Part shown: piece by piece, positions 1 through 6,395 of the stretch
Layout of the letters: every line of letters starts with the position of its first letter
Numbering within the stretch: position 1 is the stretch's first letter
Source of the DNA: CAZVWW01 sp964631265
GTDB taxonomy: Bacteria; Thermotogota; Thermotogae; MWEM01
DNA length: 6,460 bases
NCBI GenBank assembly: GCA_964631265.1
Contig: CAZVWW010000125.1
Coordinates: 1-6,460, forward strand
Direction: 5' to 3'
The notes under the pieces: model-generated
Database searches by the model: none
What the model was told of the DNA's origin: nothing
Seen by the model: the letters and a program-made list of their open reading frames with translations, nothing else
Position numbers and translations under genes: made by a program

Positions 1-34
1 ATCCCTGATCTATAGGATTATTCCAAAAGTCATT

Positions 35-56
35 AAAAAACTCTGTGTCTGCACAG
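35..56 (-). terminator. Possible intrinsic terminator after the LacI-family gene
   Basis: Just after the regulator's TGA, the minus strand has CTGTG (56-52), a four-base loop CAGA and CACAG (47-43). AG and then six Ts (40-35) follow. The five-bp stem is short, so the terminator is weak on its own, but its position at the end of the last operon gene is right. Confidence 0.5.
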
Positions 57-58
57 GT

Positions 59-1081
59 TCAACACCTGCATGAGCTTTCTCTGATTTCAAGCTTCGTCTC
101 TAACACAATTCTTGCGGGTTTCAGAGAGCTTTCCTGTAGTCTTTTCAGCAACAACTTTGTGATTCGTGAGCCCATTTCAAACTGGGAATAGGAAACACTG
201 CTCAATGGGGGAGATATGATGGGGGAATAATCCAAATCATCGTATCCGACCACCGCCACATCGCCGGGAATTGTCAATCCCATTTCCTTCAAGGCTTTTA
301 CTGCTCCATATGCAATGATATCGTTAAAACAGAATATCCCGTCAAAGGAAATCTCTTTTTCCAGGGTTTCTTTAACGACAGAATAGCCTTCATTCAACCG
401 GTGGTCGGGGTCCAGCTTCGAGCAGTGTACGATCAATTCCTCCTGTTTGTCCAGACCGGCCGTATCCAACGCTTTTCTATAGCCCCGTATTCGATCCTGG
501 GATCCCGGATGCAGGATGTAGTTGTTCAGCATCATAATCCGCCGGCAGCCATTTTCTATCAAATGCCTTGTAGCCTTGAAGCCCCCTTTAATCTCATCGG
601 TATAGACCATGTCGTATTGACCCCCGTCTCTGTGAAAGGCCAGAACCCCTTTGGCATCCCGGAAAGAAAAGCGGTCTCCTTCATCTCTCTCCGGATCGAC
701 GGGGGCAATTATTATGCCATCCACTCTTCTCTCGAGAAACATCCTGATACTGTCTTCCTGGATCCGTTTGTCTCTTTTTGAATTGGCATAGATGATATGA
801 TAGCCGTTTTCCATAGCAGTGGATTCTATTCCGTTAAAAAGGGCGTTATAAAATGGATTTGTGGCAGATGCCATTAGAACACCGATGATATCGGTCCGCT
901 TTTTTCTCAGAATGGATGCTGAGTAGTTTTTCACATAACCCATATCAGAGGCCGTTTTCAGGATCAAATCCCGGGTTTTTTTATTCAGATCGGGATGATT
1001 CTTGAACGCCTTTGAAACGGTAGTTATTGAGACATTCAAGTGTTTTGCGATGTCTTTCATCGTAACTTCGTTTTTTTCCAT
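59..1081 (-). CDS. LacI/GalR-family transcriptional regulator, probable operon repressor
   Basis: This 340-residue protein is a full-length LacI-type regulator. Residues 8-28 (MKDIAKHLNVSITTVSKAFKN) form the helix-turn-helix, with the recognition helix around 18-26. A hinge segment around 52-60 includes Leu58, the position that in LacI relatives inserts into a central CG step of the operator. From about residue 64 (DIIGVL) the periplasmic-binding-protein-like effector domain begins, with NPFYNALFNGIE, VDGIIIAP, FNDIIAYGA and VAVVGYDDLDYSPIISPPLSSV as family landmarks. Met1 is preferred over Met8 because AGAAGGGA lies six bases before it. That site overlaps the alpha-galactosidase stop codon, so translation is probably coupled. 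As last gene of the operon it likely represses its own promoter at the half-sites near 6283-6320, with a galactoside or galactose-derived inducer. Target and effector are inferred; the family is firm. Confidence 0.95.
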   Translation of the reverse strand: MEKNEVTMKDIAKHLNVSITTVSKAFKNHPDLNKKTRDLILKTASDMGYVKNYSASILRKKRTDIIGVLMASATNPFYNALFNGIESTAMENGYHIIYANSKRDKRIQEDSIRMFLERRVDGIIIAPVDPERDEGDRFSFRDAKGVLAFHRDGGQYDMVYTDEIKGGFKATRHLIENGCRRIMMLNNYILHPGSQDRIRGYRKALDTAGLDKQEELIVHCSKLDPDHRLNEGYSVVKETLEKEISFDGIFCFNDIIAYGAVKALKEMGLTIPGDVAVVGYDDLDYSPIISPPLSSVSYSQFEMGSRITKLLLKRLQESSLKPARIVLETKLEIRESSCRC

Positions 1082-1087
1082 TGACGG

Positions 1088-1095
1088 TCCCTTCT
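1088..1095 (-). promoter_or_regulatory. Ribosome binding site of the LacI-family gene, overlapping the alpha-galactosidase stop
   Basis: AGAAGGGA on the minus strand ends six bases before the ATG at 1081. Its first two bases belong to the TAG stop (1096-1094) of the alpha-galactosidase gene, so ribosomes finishing the enzyme stop on the regulator's initiation region. Confidence 0.75.
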
Positions 1096-3205
1096 AGTTA
1101 ATCTTTTTATACACAACGATCTTACTGTCAAAATGTCGAGTCCGATTCACTTTTATTTCCCAGTCCTGGTGAAAATCAAGGTCAATCCCGCGATTCATCA
1201 GATAAGAGCCCGAGAAATCCTTTCCGGTCTCTGTATCCTGATAGACCCCATCTTCGTCCAATCCCCTCAGCTTCAAACGCAGAACGCTGAACAATGAGAG
1301 AGGTGCGGGGTTCTTCAAACAGAAAACGACGACCTCGTTGTGATCAGGTGCAACAAACTCATTAGCTGTGAAAGCCGTCTTCCCGGGGGACATCAACCGG
1401 TACAAACGCCCGTTTTGGATGGTATCACGTATCGCTTTGTAACGGCTAATACAGCCGCGCGCCTCTTCCAGTTCGTCCGGGCTGTATTCGGAAAGATCGG
1501 CCCCAATCCCGAGCGAGCCCATCATGGCCGAATGGAAACGGTATGTCAAAGGGTAGCCATTTTTCCCGCCCCAGTCTGTAACCCAACTCATCATGGTTTT
1601 CGGGGCATAACATAAGGAAAAGCCCTCCTGAATGAACTGCCGGTCAAACGGATCCGTGTTATCGCTTGTCCAGAACTGATCGGCATAACGCATGATTCCA
1701 ATATCCACCCTGCCGCCTCCACCGGCGCAGGACTCCAGAATAACACCGGGATGCTTTCGCTTCAATTCACGCCAAATGGCATACAAGTTCATCACATACT
1801 GATACCACATCTTCTCCTGATGCTTCTCTCCTCCCCAGCCTGATTCAAGGATCGGCCGGTTCATATCCCATTTGATGAATTTGATATTCAACTCTGTTAG
1901 AAAACGATCCAGTGTTTCATAAACGAACTCCCTGACCTCTTCTTTTGCCAGATTCAAAATGAGTTGATTCCGGATCTCCGTTTTAGGTCTGTTGGGAAAC
2001 TGCAGAACCCATTCCGGGTGCTGTTCATACAACCGGCTGTTTTTATTCACCATCTCCGGTTCAAACCATAGACCAAAATCCATTCCCTTGCGATTAACAT
2101 ATTCAATCAACGGTTTCAGGCCATCCGGGAACTTATCCCGGTTCACAAACCAGTCCCCGAGGCCGGCTGTGTCGTTGTTTCTTTCTCCGAACCAGCCATC
2201 GTCCACTACAAATATCTCAGCACCGATGTCAGCAGCTTTATCGGCAAGGGCCTTCTGGTTTTCTTCGTTCACACCAAAATTAGTCGCTTCCCATGAATTA
2301 TACAACACTTTCCGGTGTTTTTGAGCATCTGTACCGGGAAGGAGCTGCTCTTGCTGGAAACGGTGCAGATTTCGGCTCATGGTCCCAAATCCGCTTTGAG
2401 AGAAACCAAAAAAGACCCCGGGGGTTTCAAAGATTTCGCCTGGCATGAGAGAATAACGAAAATCCCAGTTATTGACCCCCAAAACGATCTGAACCGTCTC
2501 ATAGATCCGCTTATGAATCACCATCTTCCAGTTCCCGCTCCAGGCGAGCAGACCATACCAGACATTTCCGTGTTCTTCCGTTGCCCTCTCGTCAACGGCA
2601 AAGAATGGATTCATAAAATGACTGGTTCTGCCGACCCGGCTCTCAAAAACGCGTTTGCCCTCATGGACTGTTTCCCGCTGTATTCTGGTTTCGTGTCCCC
2701 ACATTCCCGTCAGGGATGTTAATCGATAATCGTTGTTTTCGGGCAGATAGAACGAACCACTGAAAGAACTGTCAATTTTGATTTCGTTGCTGGACAGATT
2801 ACGGATCACAACCCGTTTTTCCATGATGTCATTTTCCGGATAAACCCGGTAATGTAAATCGACTTCCAGTTTGTACGCTTCATCGACAAGGGTTACAACG
2901 AGAGAATCACCGGAAATTTTGTGGTTTTGACAGGCTAATACAACATCTCTTACCTGATCATTATACCGAACCTTTAGGCATTCCTCTGTATGATGTCCTT
3001 CACCTCTGACCGGAAATTCATCGTTCCAGTCCCACCAGGGGTTTTTTTGATGTTCGGATAAATCCGGATAATCCTTCGTTCTTGTGATCCTGGCCCCCCA
3101 GTAAGTGTGTTTGATGTGACCATCACCGCTGATACCGAATGCATAACCGGTATTCTGAGTCTCAAGAATCCACAGCCGTTTTGTTGCGTTATAAGTGATT
3201 GGCAT
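1094..3205 (-). CDS. Alpha-galactosidase, glycoside hydrolase family 36
   Basis: This 703-residue enzyme should hydrolyse terminal alpha-1,6-linked galactose from melibiose, raffinose-type sugars or galactomannan oligomers with retention of configuration. An N-terminal beta-rich region (about 1-300) precedes the catalytic barrel and a C-terminal beta domain. Barrel motifs are NSWEATNF (303-310), DDGWFG (335-340), LGDW..N..KFPDGL (349-363), GLWFEPEMV (378-386), KWDMNR (445-450) and ESCAGGGGRVD (491-501). Asp447 is the expected nucleophile; Asp515 in SDNTDPFDR is the likely acid/base. Length and motif order match the large bacterial GH36 enzymes variously named aga, galA, melA or rafA. No signal peptide is visible, so it acts in the cytoplasm on imported sugar. 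The frame is open up to an ATG at 3349, but that would add 48 residues lying inside the permease gene. I chose the ATG at 3205 because GGAAGGGAG (3214-3222) precedes it by eight bases and the family-like N-terminus starts there. Confidence 0.96.
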   Translation of the reverse strand: MPITYNATKRLWILETQNTGYAFGISGDGHIKHTYWGARITRTKDYPDLSEHQKNPWWDWNDEFPVRGEGHHTEECLKVRYNDQVRDVVLACQNHKISGDSLVVTLVDEAYKLEVDLHYRVYPENDIMEKRVVIRNLSSNEIKIDSSFSGSFYLPENNDYRLTSLTGMWGHETRIQRETVHEGKRVFESRVGRTSHFMNPFFAVDERATEEHGNVWYGLLAWSGNWKMVIHKRIYETVQIVLGVNNWDFRYSLMPGEIFETPGVFFGFSQSGFGTMSRNLHRFQQEQLLPGTDAQKHRKVLYNSWEATNFGVNEENQKALADKAADIGAEIFVVDDGWFGERNNDTAGLGDWFVNRDKFPDGLKPLIEYVNRKGMDFGLWFEPEMVNKNSRLYEQHPEWVLQFPNRPKTEIRNQLILNLAKEEVREFVYETLDRFLTELNIKFIKWDMNRPILESGWGGEKHQEKMWYQYVMNLYAIWRELKRKHPGVILESCAGGGGRVDIGIMRYADQFWTSDNTDPFDRQFIQEGFSLCYAPKTMMSWVTDWGGKNGYPLTYRFHSAMMGSLGIGADLSEYSPDELEEARGCISRYKAIRDTIQNGRLYRLMSPGKTAFTANEFVAPDHNEVVVFCLKNPAPLSLFSVLRLKLRGLDEDGVYQDTETGKDFSGSYLMNRGIDLDFHQDWEIKVNRTRHFDSKIVVYKKIN

Positions 3206-3213
3206 TGAAGCAA

Positions 3214-3222
3214 CTCCCTTCC
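3214..3222 (-). promoter_or_regulatory. Ribosome binding site that sets the alpha-galactosidase start
   Basis: GGAAGGGAG on the minus strand ends eight bases before the ATG at 3205. It lies in the 29-bp gap after the MalG-like gene and supports the 703-residue product over the 48-residue-longer reading that would begin inside the permease gene. Confidence 0.8.
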
Positions 3223-3234
3223 AATATGAATTTT

Positions 3235-4071
3235 CTATCCCTTTACAGAACCGGCTGTTAAGCCCTCGACCACCCATCTCTGTAAAAAGGCATACAATAC
3301 GATCGTGGGAATGATTGTGATAACGGTGGCTGCATTGATAGCACCCCATCTGATCTGAGTTGAGCCAAAGAATTTATTCAGACCGATCGGCAGGGTTTGT
3401 GTATCCAATGACTGGGAAATAACCGACGCGAACAGGAAATCGCCCCAGGAGACCATAAAGGCATAAAAGGCGGCCACCACCATTCCAGGTGCGGTTATGG
3501 GGATAATAATACGCCACAAAACGCCGAACGGCCTTAAACCATCGATCATGGCCGCTTCATCGATTTCATAAGGGATGGAATCAAAATAGCCCTTGATGAG
3601 CCAGATCCCAAAGGGCAATCCCAGAACGATATGCGTGACGATGATCCCCAAATATGAGTCAATCAGATTCATACTGAATAATATACCAAACAACGGGATG
3701 ACAATCAACACCTGTGGAAACATATTGGATAAAAGCATGGTGATGATGATACCATCTTTGTATTTCATCCTGAACCGGGACAGGGCATAAGCACCAAAAA
3801 GGGCGGCAAAGACCACGATCGCCGTTGAGATCGACGCAATGATCAAAGAATTCTTAAAATAAGTCCCGAAAGCAGCTGTTTGACCGGATGAAAAAACATC
3901 CCGATAGTTTTCAAAACTAAGCGGCTTTTCGTTTTTAAAGAACGTTCCGGCGAAGAGATCAACCTCCGCTCTGAACGAGGAATAAAGAATCCAGATAAAA
4001 GGAAGCAGAATAAAAACAGCAAAAAGAATTAACAGGAAGTATTTGAGAACAAGATTGTTCTTTTTCTTCAT
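3235..4071 (-). CDS. ABC sugar transporter permease, MalG/UgpE-like
   Basis: This 278-residue inner-membrane protein pairs with the preceding MalF-like subunit. It opens with a basic stretch (MKKKNN), followed by a first membrane helix at about 11-31. Further hydrophobic segments lie at roughly 75-97, 107-131, 137-160, 195-217 and 246-265. The EAA loop is at 172-191 (EAAMIDGLRPFGVLWRIIIP). The C-terminus LTAGSVKG is the typical end of MalG-type permeases and indicates the gene is complete. Translation probably starts by coupling from the overlapping upstream stop; a GGAG motif also lies nine bases before the ATG. The alpha-galactosidase gene follows after 29 bases. No ATP-binding subunit gene follows it or occurs anywhere in the window. 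Confidence 0.95.
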   Translation of the reverse strand: MKKKNNLVLKYFLLILFAVFILLPFIWILYSSFRAEVDLFAGTFFKNEKPLSFENYRDVFSSGQTAAFGTYFKNSLIIASISTAIVVFAALFGAYALSRFRMKYKDGIIITMLLSNMFPQVLIVIPLFGILFSMNLIDSYLGIIVTHIVLGLPFGIWLIKGYFDSIPYEIDEAAMIDGLRPFGVLWRIIIPITAPGMVVAAFYAFMVSWGDFLFASVISQSLDTQTLPIGLNKFFGSTQIRWGAINAATVITIIPTIVLYAFLQRWVVEGLTAGSVKG

Positions 4072-4946
4072 GCCTGATCACTCCTGACGAGTTTGACATA
4101 GGCGAGTGAGAAGACCAGCATCAGTGCCATCATAAGAATCCCGAGCGCAGAAGCCTTTCCATACTCAAAATAGCTCCAGGCCGTTTCATACACTTTTGTT
4201 GCCAACACCTCAGTTGAACCAACCGGTCCACCGCCTGTTGAAAGATAGATAAAATCAAAGTTGTTAAACGTCCACAACACATGCAGGACAATAACAATCA
4301 TGGATGGATATTTCAGTTGAGGGAGGGTGATATGGAAAAATCGCTGCCAGGCATTTGCCCCGTCAATTTCCGCCGCCTCGTAAAAACCTTTGGGTATTGA
4401 TTTAAGTCCGGCAAAAAGCGTTATCGCATAAAACGGCATATTCCGCCAAACATGCATGGTAACAATGAGCGGAAAAGCAAATGCCGGATCTCCAAACCAG
4501 TAGCGGGTCAGATGGCCCAGCCCGATGTTTTTCAACAACATGTTGATCAGACCGTAATCTGGAAGAACCATCCAATCGTACATGACCACTGTCGAAACCA
4601 CCGGGATTACCCAGGGAATCATGATGATGTACCGCACCCATCTCATCCCTTTCAAATTTTCGTTAAGCAGAAGGGCAAGCGTTACCCCGAGGACATATTG
4701 CAACCCAACGGCCAAACCGACCAACACCAAAGTTCTTCCGAAGAGCTCCCAGAAATCGGGATCGGTCAACAACACCTCATAATTATCAGTTCCGATAAAA
4801 CCGGGCACCTGATTGTACAGACTGTAATTGGTAAAACTGTCAAAAAAAGCCTGAACCGACGGATAGAACATCAGCAGGGCAAAGAGTAACAGGGCAGGCA
4901 ATACCACCAGATAACCCATAAAGGCCCGTTTCTTTTCTCGCGTCAT
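4068..4946 (-). CDS. ABC sugar transporter permease, MalF/UgpA-like
   Basis: This 292-residue inner-membrane protein is one half of the translocation pore of a CUT1 carbohydrate importer. About six hydrophobic segments are visible, at roughly residues 10-33, 70-95, 104-126, 155-180, 213-236 and 264-287. The cytoplasmic EAA loop that docks on the ATPase is clear at 190-209 (EAAEIDGANAWQRFFHITLP), with the conserved Glu-Ala-Ala, Asp-Gly and Leu-Pro. It lacks the extra N-terminal helices and large periplasmic loop of E. coli MalF and has the compact size usual for MsmF, UgpA or LacF-type proteins. The start is well supported by AAAAGGAGG at 4954-4962, seven bases upstream. Its stop overlaps the start of the next permease gene by four bases (ATGA), indicating coupled translation of the heterodimer partners. 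Transported sugar is inferred from context. Confidence 0.95.
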   Translation of the reverse strand: MTREKKRAFMGYLVVLPALLLFALLMFYPSVQAFFDSFTNYSLYNQVPGFIGTDNYEVLLTDPDFWELFGRTLVLVGLAVGLQYVLGVTLALLLNENLKGMRWVRYIIMIPWVIPVVSTVVMYDWMVLPDYGLINMLLKNIGLGHLTRYWFGDPAFAFPLIVTMHVWRNMPFYAITLFAGLKSIPKGFYEAAEIDGANAWQRFFHITLPQLKYPSMIVIVLHVLWTFNNFDFIYLSTGGGPVGSTEVLATKVYETAWSYFEYGKASALGILMMALMLVFSLAYVKLVRSDQA

Positions 4947-4953
4947 TTGAATG

Positions 4954-4962
4954 CCTCCTTTT
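4954..4962 (-). promoter_or_regulatory. Ribosome binding site of the MalF-like permease gene
   Basis: AAAAGGAGG on the minus strand ends seven bases before the ATG at 4946. It decides the start and shows that this gene is initiated independently of the upstream binding-protein gene, 59 bp away. Confidence 0.85.
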
Positions 4963-4967
4963 AAAGG

Positions 4968-4994
4968 AAAAATGCCCCCGGTTAAGGGGGCTTT
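4968..4994 (-). terminator. Intercistronic stem-loop with T-tract, probable partial terminator or mRNA-stabilising hairpin
   Basis: On the minus strand, shortly after the binding-protein stop, GCCCCC (4991-4986) pairs perfectly with GGGGGC (4979-4974) around the loop TTAACC. It is followed by A and then five Ts (4972-4968). The all-GC stem plus T-tract resembles an intrinsic terminator pointing in the direction of the operon. The permease ribosome binding site begins only five bases further on, so complete termination would silence the rest of the operon. Partial readthrough, or protection of the upstream message from 3' decay, is more likely; both would raise binding protein relative to permease. 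Confidence 0.65.
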
Positions 4995-5005
4995 GATATG
5001 TTAAC

Positions 5006-6250
5006 TTAAAGGGATTTTGCAACCCGCTTTAAGTTATTCAGGAGCCATTCAGCGGCTTCTTCCGGAGTGTCCTGTTTGTAAATGACCTTCTGTATGGCTT
5101 CAATAATCAAGTTTTGAGGCTGTTCCCAGCTGACAGGGTCAAGGGCGACACCTGTGTCCATGTATTCTGCAAAGCCTGAGAGCCACCAGTTATCCCTCAT
5201 CTCAGGCATATTCATGACATCTTTTCTCGGGGAAAGAACTCCGGCCTGAGAATCCATTAAAAACTGGAATTCCTTTGATGTCACGTCTTTAACGATTTCA
5301 AACGCCTTGTCCTTATCATCAGTGAAACGATTCACACTGATCGGTTTGACTTCCATATAGGTTCCCTGTGTCCCGTTTTCCGCAACAGGGATGGCCACGA
5401 TTCCCGTGTCATCCAGCACATCGCCTCTTGATTCCTCTTCATACCGGTGTCCCCAGATCCAGGGTCCCACCGTTACCATTGCATAGTTACCAGATGTGTA
5501 ACCGTAATCAAGGGCCTTCCAGTCCGCCCCTCTTTCATTCAGGCTGATTCCGCCATCGAAGAACATCCGGTAATAAAGATCCAGGACCTGTTCCAACTGT
5601 TCTTTTTTTGCCACAACTTTAACACCGTCGTCTGCGACTTCGAACATATGCTTGTTCAACTGGAAATAGAACGACAGGAACTCCTGAAAGGCCCTGACTT
5701 CCCTGGTCTTTGTGGTGAACATGAAGCCCTGCATTCCGTCTATGTTCTTGGTGATATAAGCGGCCGTGTTAATCAGTTCTTCCCAGTTTCCGGGTACCTC
5801 GAGATCGTTTTCTTCAAATACAGATTTCCGGTAAAGTAACAGTCTGACATTGGTGTTATAGGGAACCCCGTACAGTTTACCGTTAAAGGTGAGGGCATCA
5901 ACGGCATTCTGATAATACTGATCCTTATCCTCGTAATCATCCCAATACTCATCCAGAGGAAGCAGCAGATTCCCCTTGGCCAGCGTGAACATCTGCTCCA
6001 GTACCAGCTCTATCACATCAGGGTTTCCGGTCTTTGACTGTATGATGAATTTCTGCAAAGCCTCCCGATAAAGTGCCGGTCCATAGTCCTCTTCCACATC
6101 CTGATCCGTCGAGCTTTCAAACAATTCGACGACATCGGCTCTTCCCGCCCATTCAACAACCATCTGCGTATGCCATAATGTCAAGGGTTTTGAAAAGGCA
6201 AACAACGACAAAACGACAACCAACAGAACAACAATTACACTTCTCTTCAT
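5006..6250 (-). CDS. Periplasmic sugar-binding protein of an ABC importer (CUT1 / SBP_bac_1 family)
   Basis: This 414-residue protein is the extracytoplasmic receptor that delivers sugar to the two permeases encoded next. Residues 1-20 form a Sec signal peptide: Lys2-Arg3, a Val/Leu-rich core, and a likely cut after Ala-Phe-Ser20. There is no lipobox, and I find no cysteine anywhere in the protein, so it should be soluble in a periplasm rather than lipid-anchored. Family-typical stretches are the first mature strand LTLWHTQ (23-29), GNPDVIEL (75-82), NGKLYGVPYNTN (123-134), GNYAMVTVGPWIWG (254-267) and a C-terminal PEEAAEWLLNNL segment (396-407). The length matches the family's usual 400-450 residues. 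The start is supported by AGGAGG (6259-6264) eight bases upstream. It is the first gene of the operon. An alpha-galactoside ligand is inferred only from the GH36 gene downstream; fold-level assignment is firm, specificity is not. Confidence 0.93.
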   Translation of the reverse strand: MKRSVIVVLLVVVLSLFAFSKPLTLWHTQMVVEWAGRADVVELFESSTDQDVEEDYGPALYREALQKFIIQSKTGNPDVIELVLEQMFTLAKGNLLLPLDEYWDDYEDKDQYYQNAVDALTFNGKLYGVPYNTNVRLLLYRKSVFEENDLEVPGNWEELINTAAYITKNIDGMQGFMFTTKTREVRAFQEFLSFYFQLNKHMFEVADDGVKVVAKKEQLEQVLDLYYRMFFDGGISLNERGADWKALDYGYTSGNYAMVTVGPWIWGHRYEEESRGDVLDDTGIVAIPVAENGTQGTYMEVKPISVNRFTDDKDKAFEIVKDVTSKEFQFLMDSQAGVLSPRKDVMNMPEMRDNWWLSGFAEYMDTGVALDPVSWEQPQNLIIEAIQKVIYKQDTPEEAAEWLLNNLKRVAKSL

Positions 6251-6258
6251 AAATAGGA

Positions 6259-6267
6259 CCTCCTAAA
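6259..6267 (-). promoter_or_regulatory. Ribosome binding site of the sugar-binding protein gene
   Basis: The minus strand reads ACTTTTAGGAGG here, with AGGAGG ending eight bases before the ATG at 6250. This is a near-perfect Shine-Dalgarno sequence and fixes the start of the first gene. Confidence 0.85.
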
Positions 6268-6282
6268 AGTTTTATGATCTTT

Positions 6283-6308
6283 AGTAAACGATATAGTTAT
6301 CGTTTACT
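6283..6308. repeat. Perfect inverted repeat, 11-bp arms with 4-bp spacer
   Basis: The arms at 6283-6293 and 6298-6308 are exact reverse complements around the spacer at 6294-6297. In addition to being operator-like DNA, this segment lies just inside the predicted transcript and would fold into an 11-bp hairpin near the mRNA 5' end. Confidence 0.85.
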
Positions 6309-6320
6309 GTATCGTTTACT
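6283..6320. promoter_or_regulatory. Probable LacI-family operator cluster: three identical 11-bp half-sites
   Basis: AGTAAACGATA at 6283-6293 is matched by two exact inverted copies, TATCGTTTACT, at 6298-6308 and 6310-6320. The first two make a perfect 26-bp inverted repeat with a 4-bp spacer; the third repeats the second at a 12-bp step. The half-site core CGTTTACT resembles half of the common LacI-family operator AGTAAACGTTTACT. The middle copy also sits in an imperfect 14-bp palindrome with a central CG, AGTTATCGTTTACT (6295-6308). The cluster abuts the predicted -10 box and covers the predicted start site, where bound repressor would block RNA polymerase. The co-encoded LacI protein is the obvious candidate binder, by inference. 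Confidence 0.75.
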
Positions 6321-6349
6321 ATAATAACTGAAGCTATAGGATTTCACAA
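6321..6349 (-). promoter_or_regulatory. Probable sigma-70-type promoter of the operon
   Basis: Read on the minus strand, a -35-like TTGTGA (6344-6349, four of six consensus bases) is followed after 17 bp by a -10-like TATTAT (6321-6326, five of six). Transcription would start near 6314, giving a leader of roughly 64 bases before the binding-protein ATG. The correct spacing, the position upstream of the first gene and the operator-like repeats directly next to the -10 box support the call. An alternative -10, TATAAA on the minus strand near 6356-6361, has only a weak partner and is less convincing. Confidence 0.6.
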
Positions 6350-6379
6350 ATCTGCCTTTATACGATTTTGCACAATCAG

Positions 6380-6395
6380 TTGGGAATATTTCCAA
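6380..6395. repeat. Imperfect 16-bp palindrome upstream of the promoter
   Basis: TTGGGAATATTTCCAA pairs with itself in seven of eight positions. It is centred about 70 bases upstream of the predicted transcription start. It could be a binding site for a second regulator, but it has no recognised consensus and could be chance in AT-rich DNA. Confidence 0.35.

Noticed and set aside
10..19. CTATAGGATT at the left edge also occurs at 6334-6343 in the operon promoter
   Set aside because: A single shared AT-rich 10-mer without symmetry or extended similarity is likely coincidence and does not define a flanking repeat or mobile element boundary.
401..781. Plus-strand open frame of 126 codons opposite the LacI-family gene
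   Set aside because: It lies wholly inside a firmly identified gene on the other strand, and its translation shows no recognisable domain. It is an antisense shadow.
1340..2722. Several plus-strand open frames of 91-135 codons opposite the alpha-galactosidase gene
   Set aside because: All are antisense to a well-conserved catalytic gene, have unprotein-like composition and show no family motif.
4452..4889. Plus-strand open frame of 145 codons rich in His, Gln and Pro opposite the MalF-like gene
   Set aside because: The composition is what the complement of hydrophobic membrane codons gives, and the permease on the minus strand explains the sequence.
4840..5022. Short minus-strand open frame of 60 codons spanning the binding-protein/permease junction
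   Set aside because: It overlaps both real genes out of frame and covers the stem-loop and ribosome binding site, and its product is not protein-like.
5447..5839. Plus-strand open frame of 130 codons opposite the binding-protein gene
   Set aside because: It is antisense to a conserved receptor gene and its translation has no domain signature.
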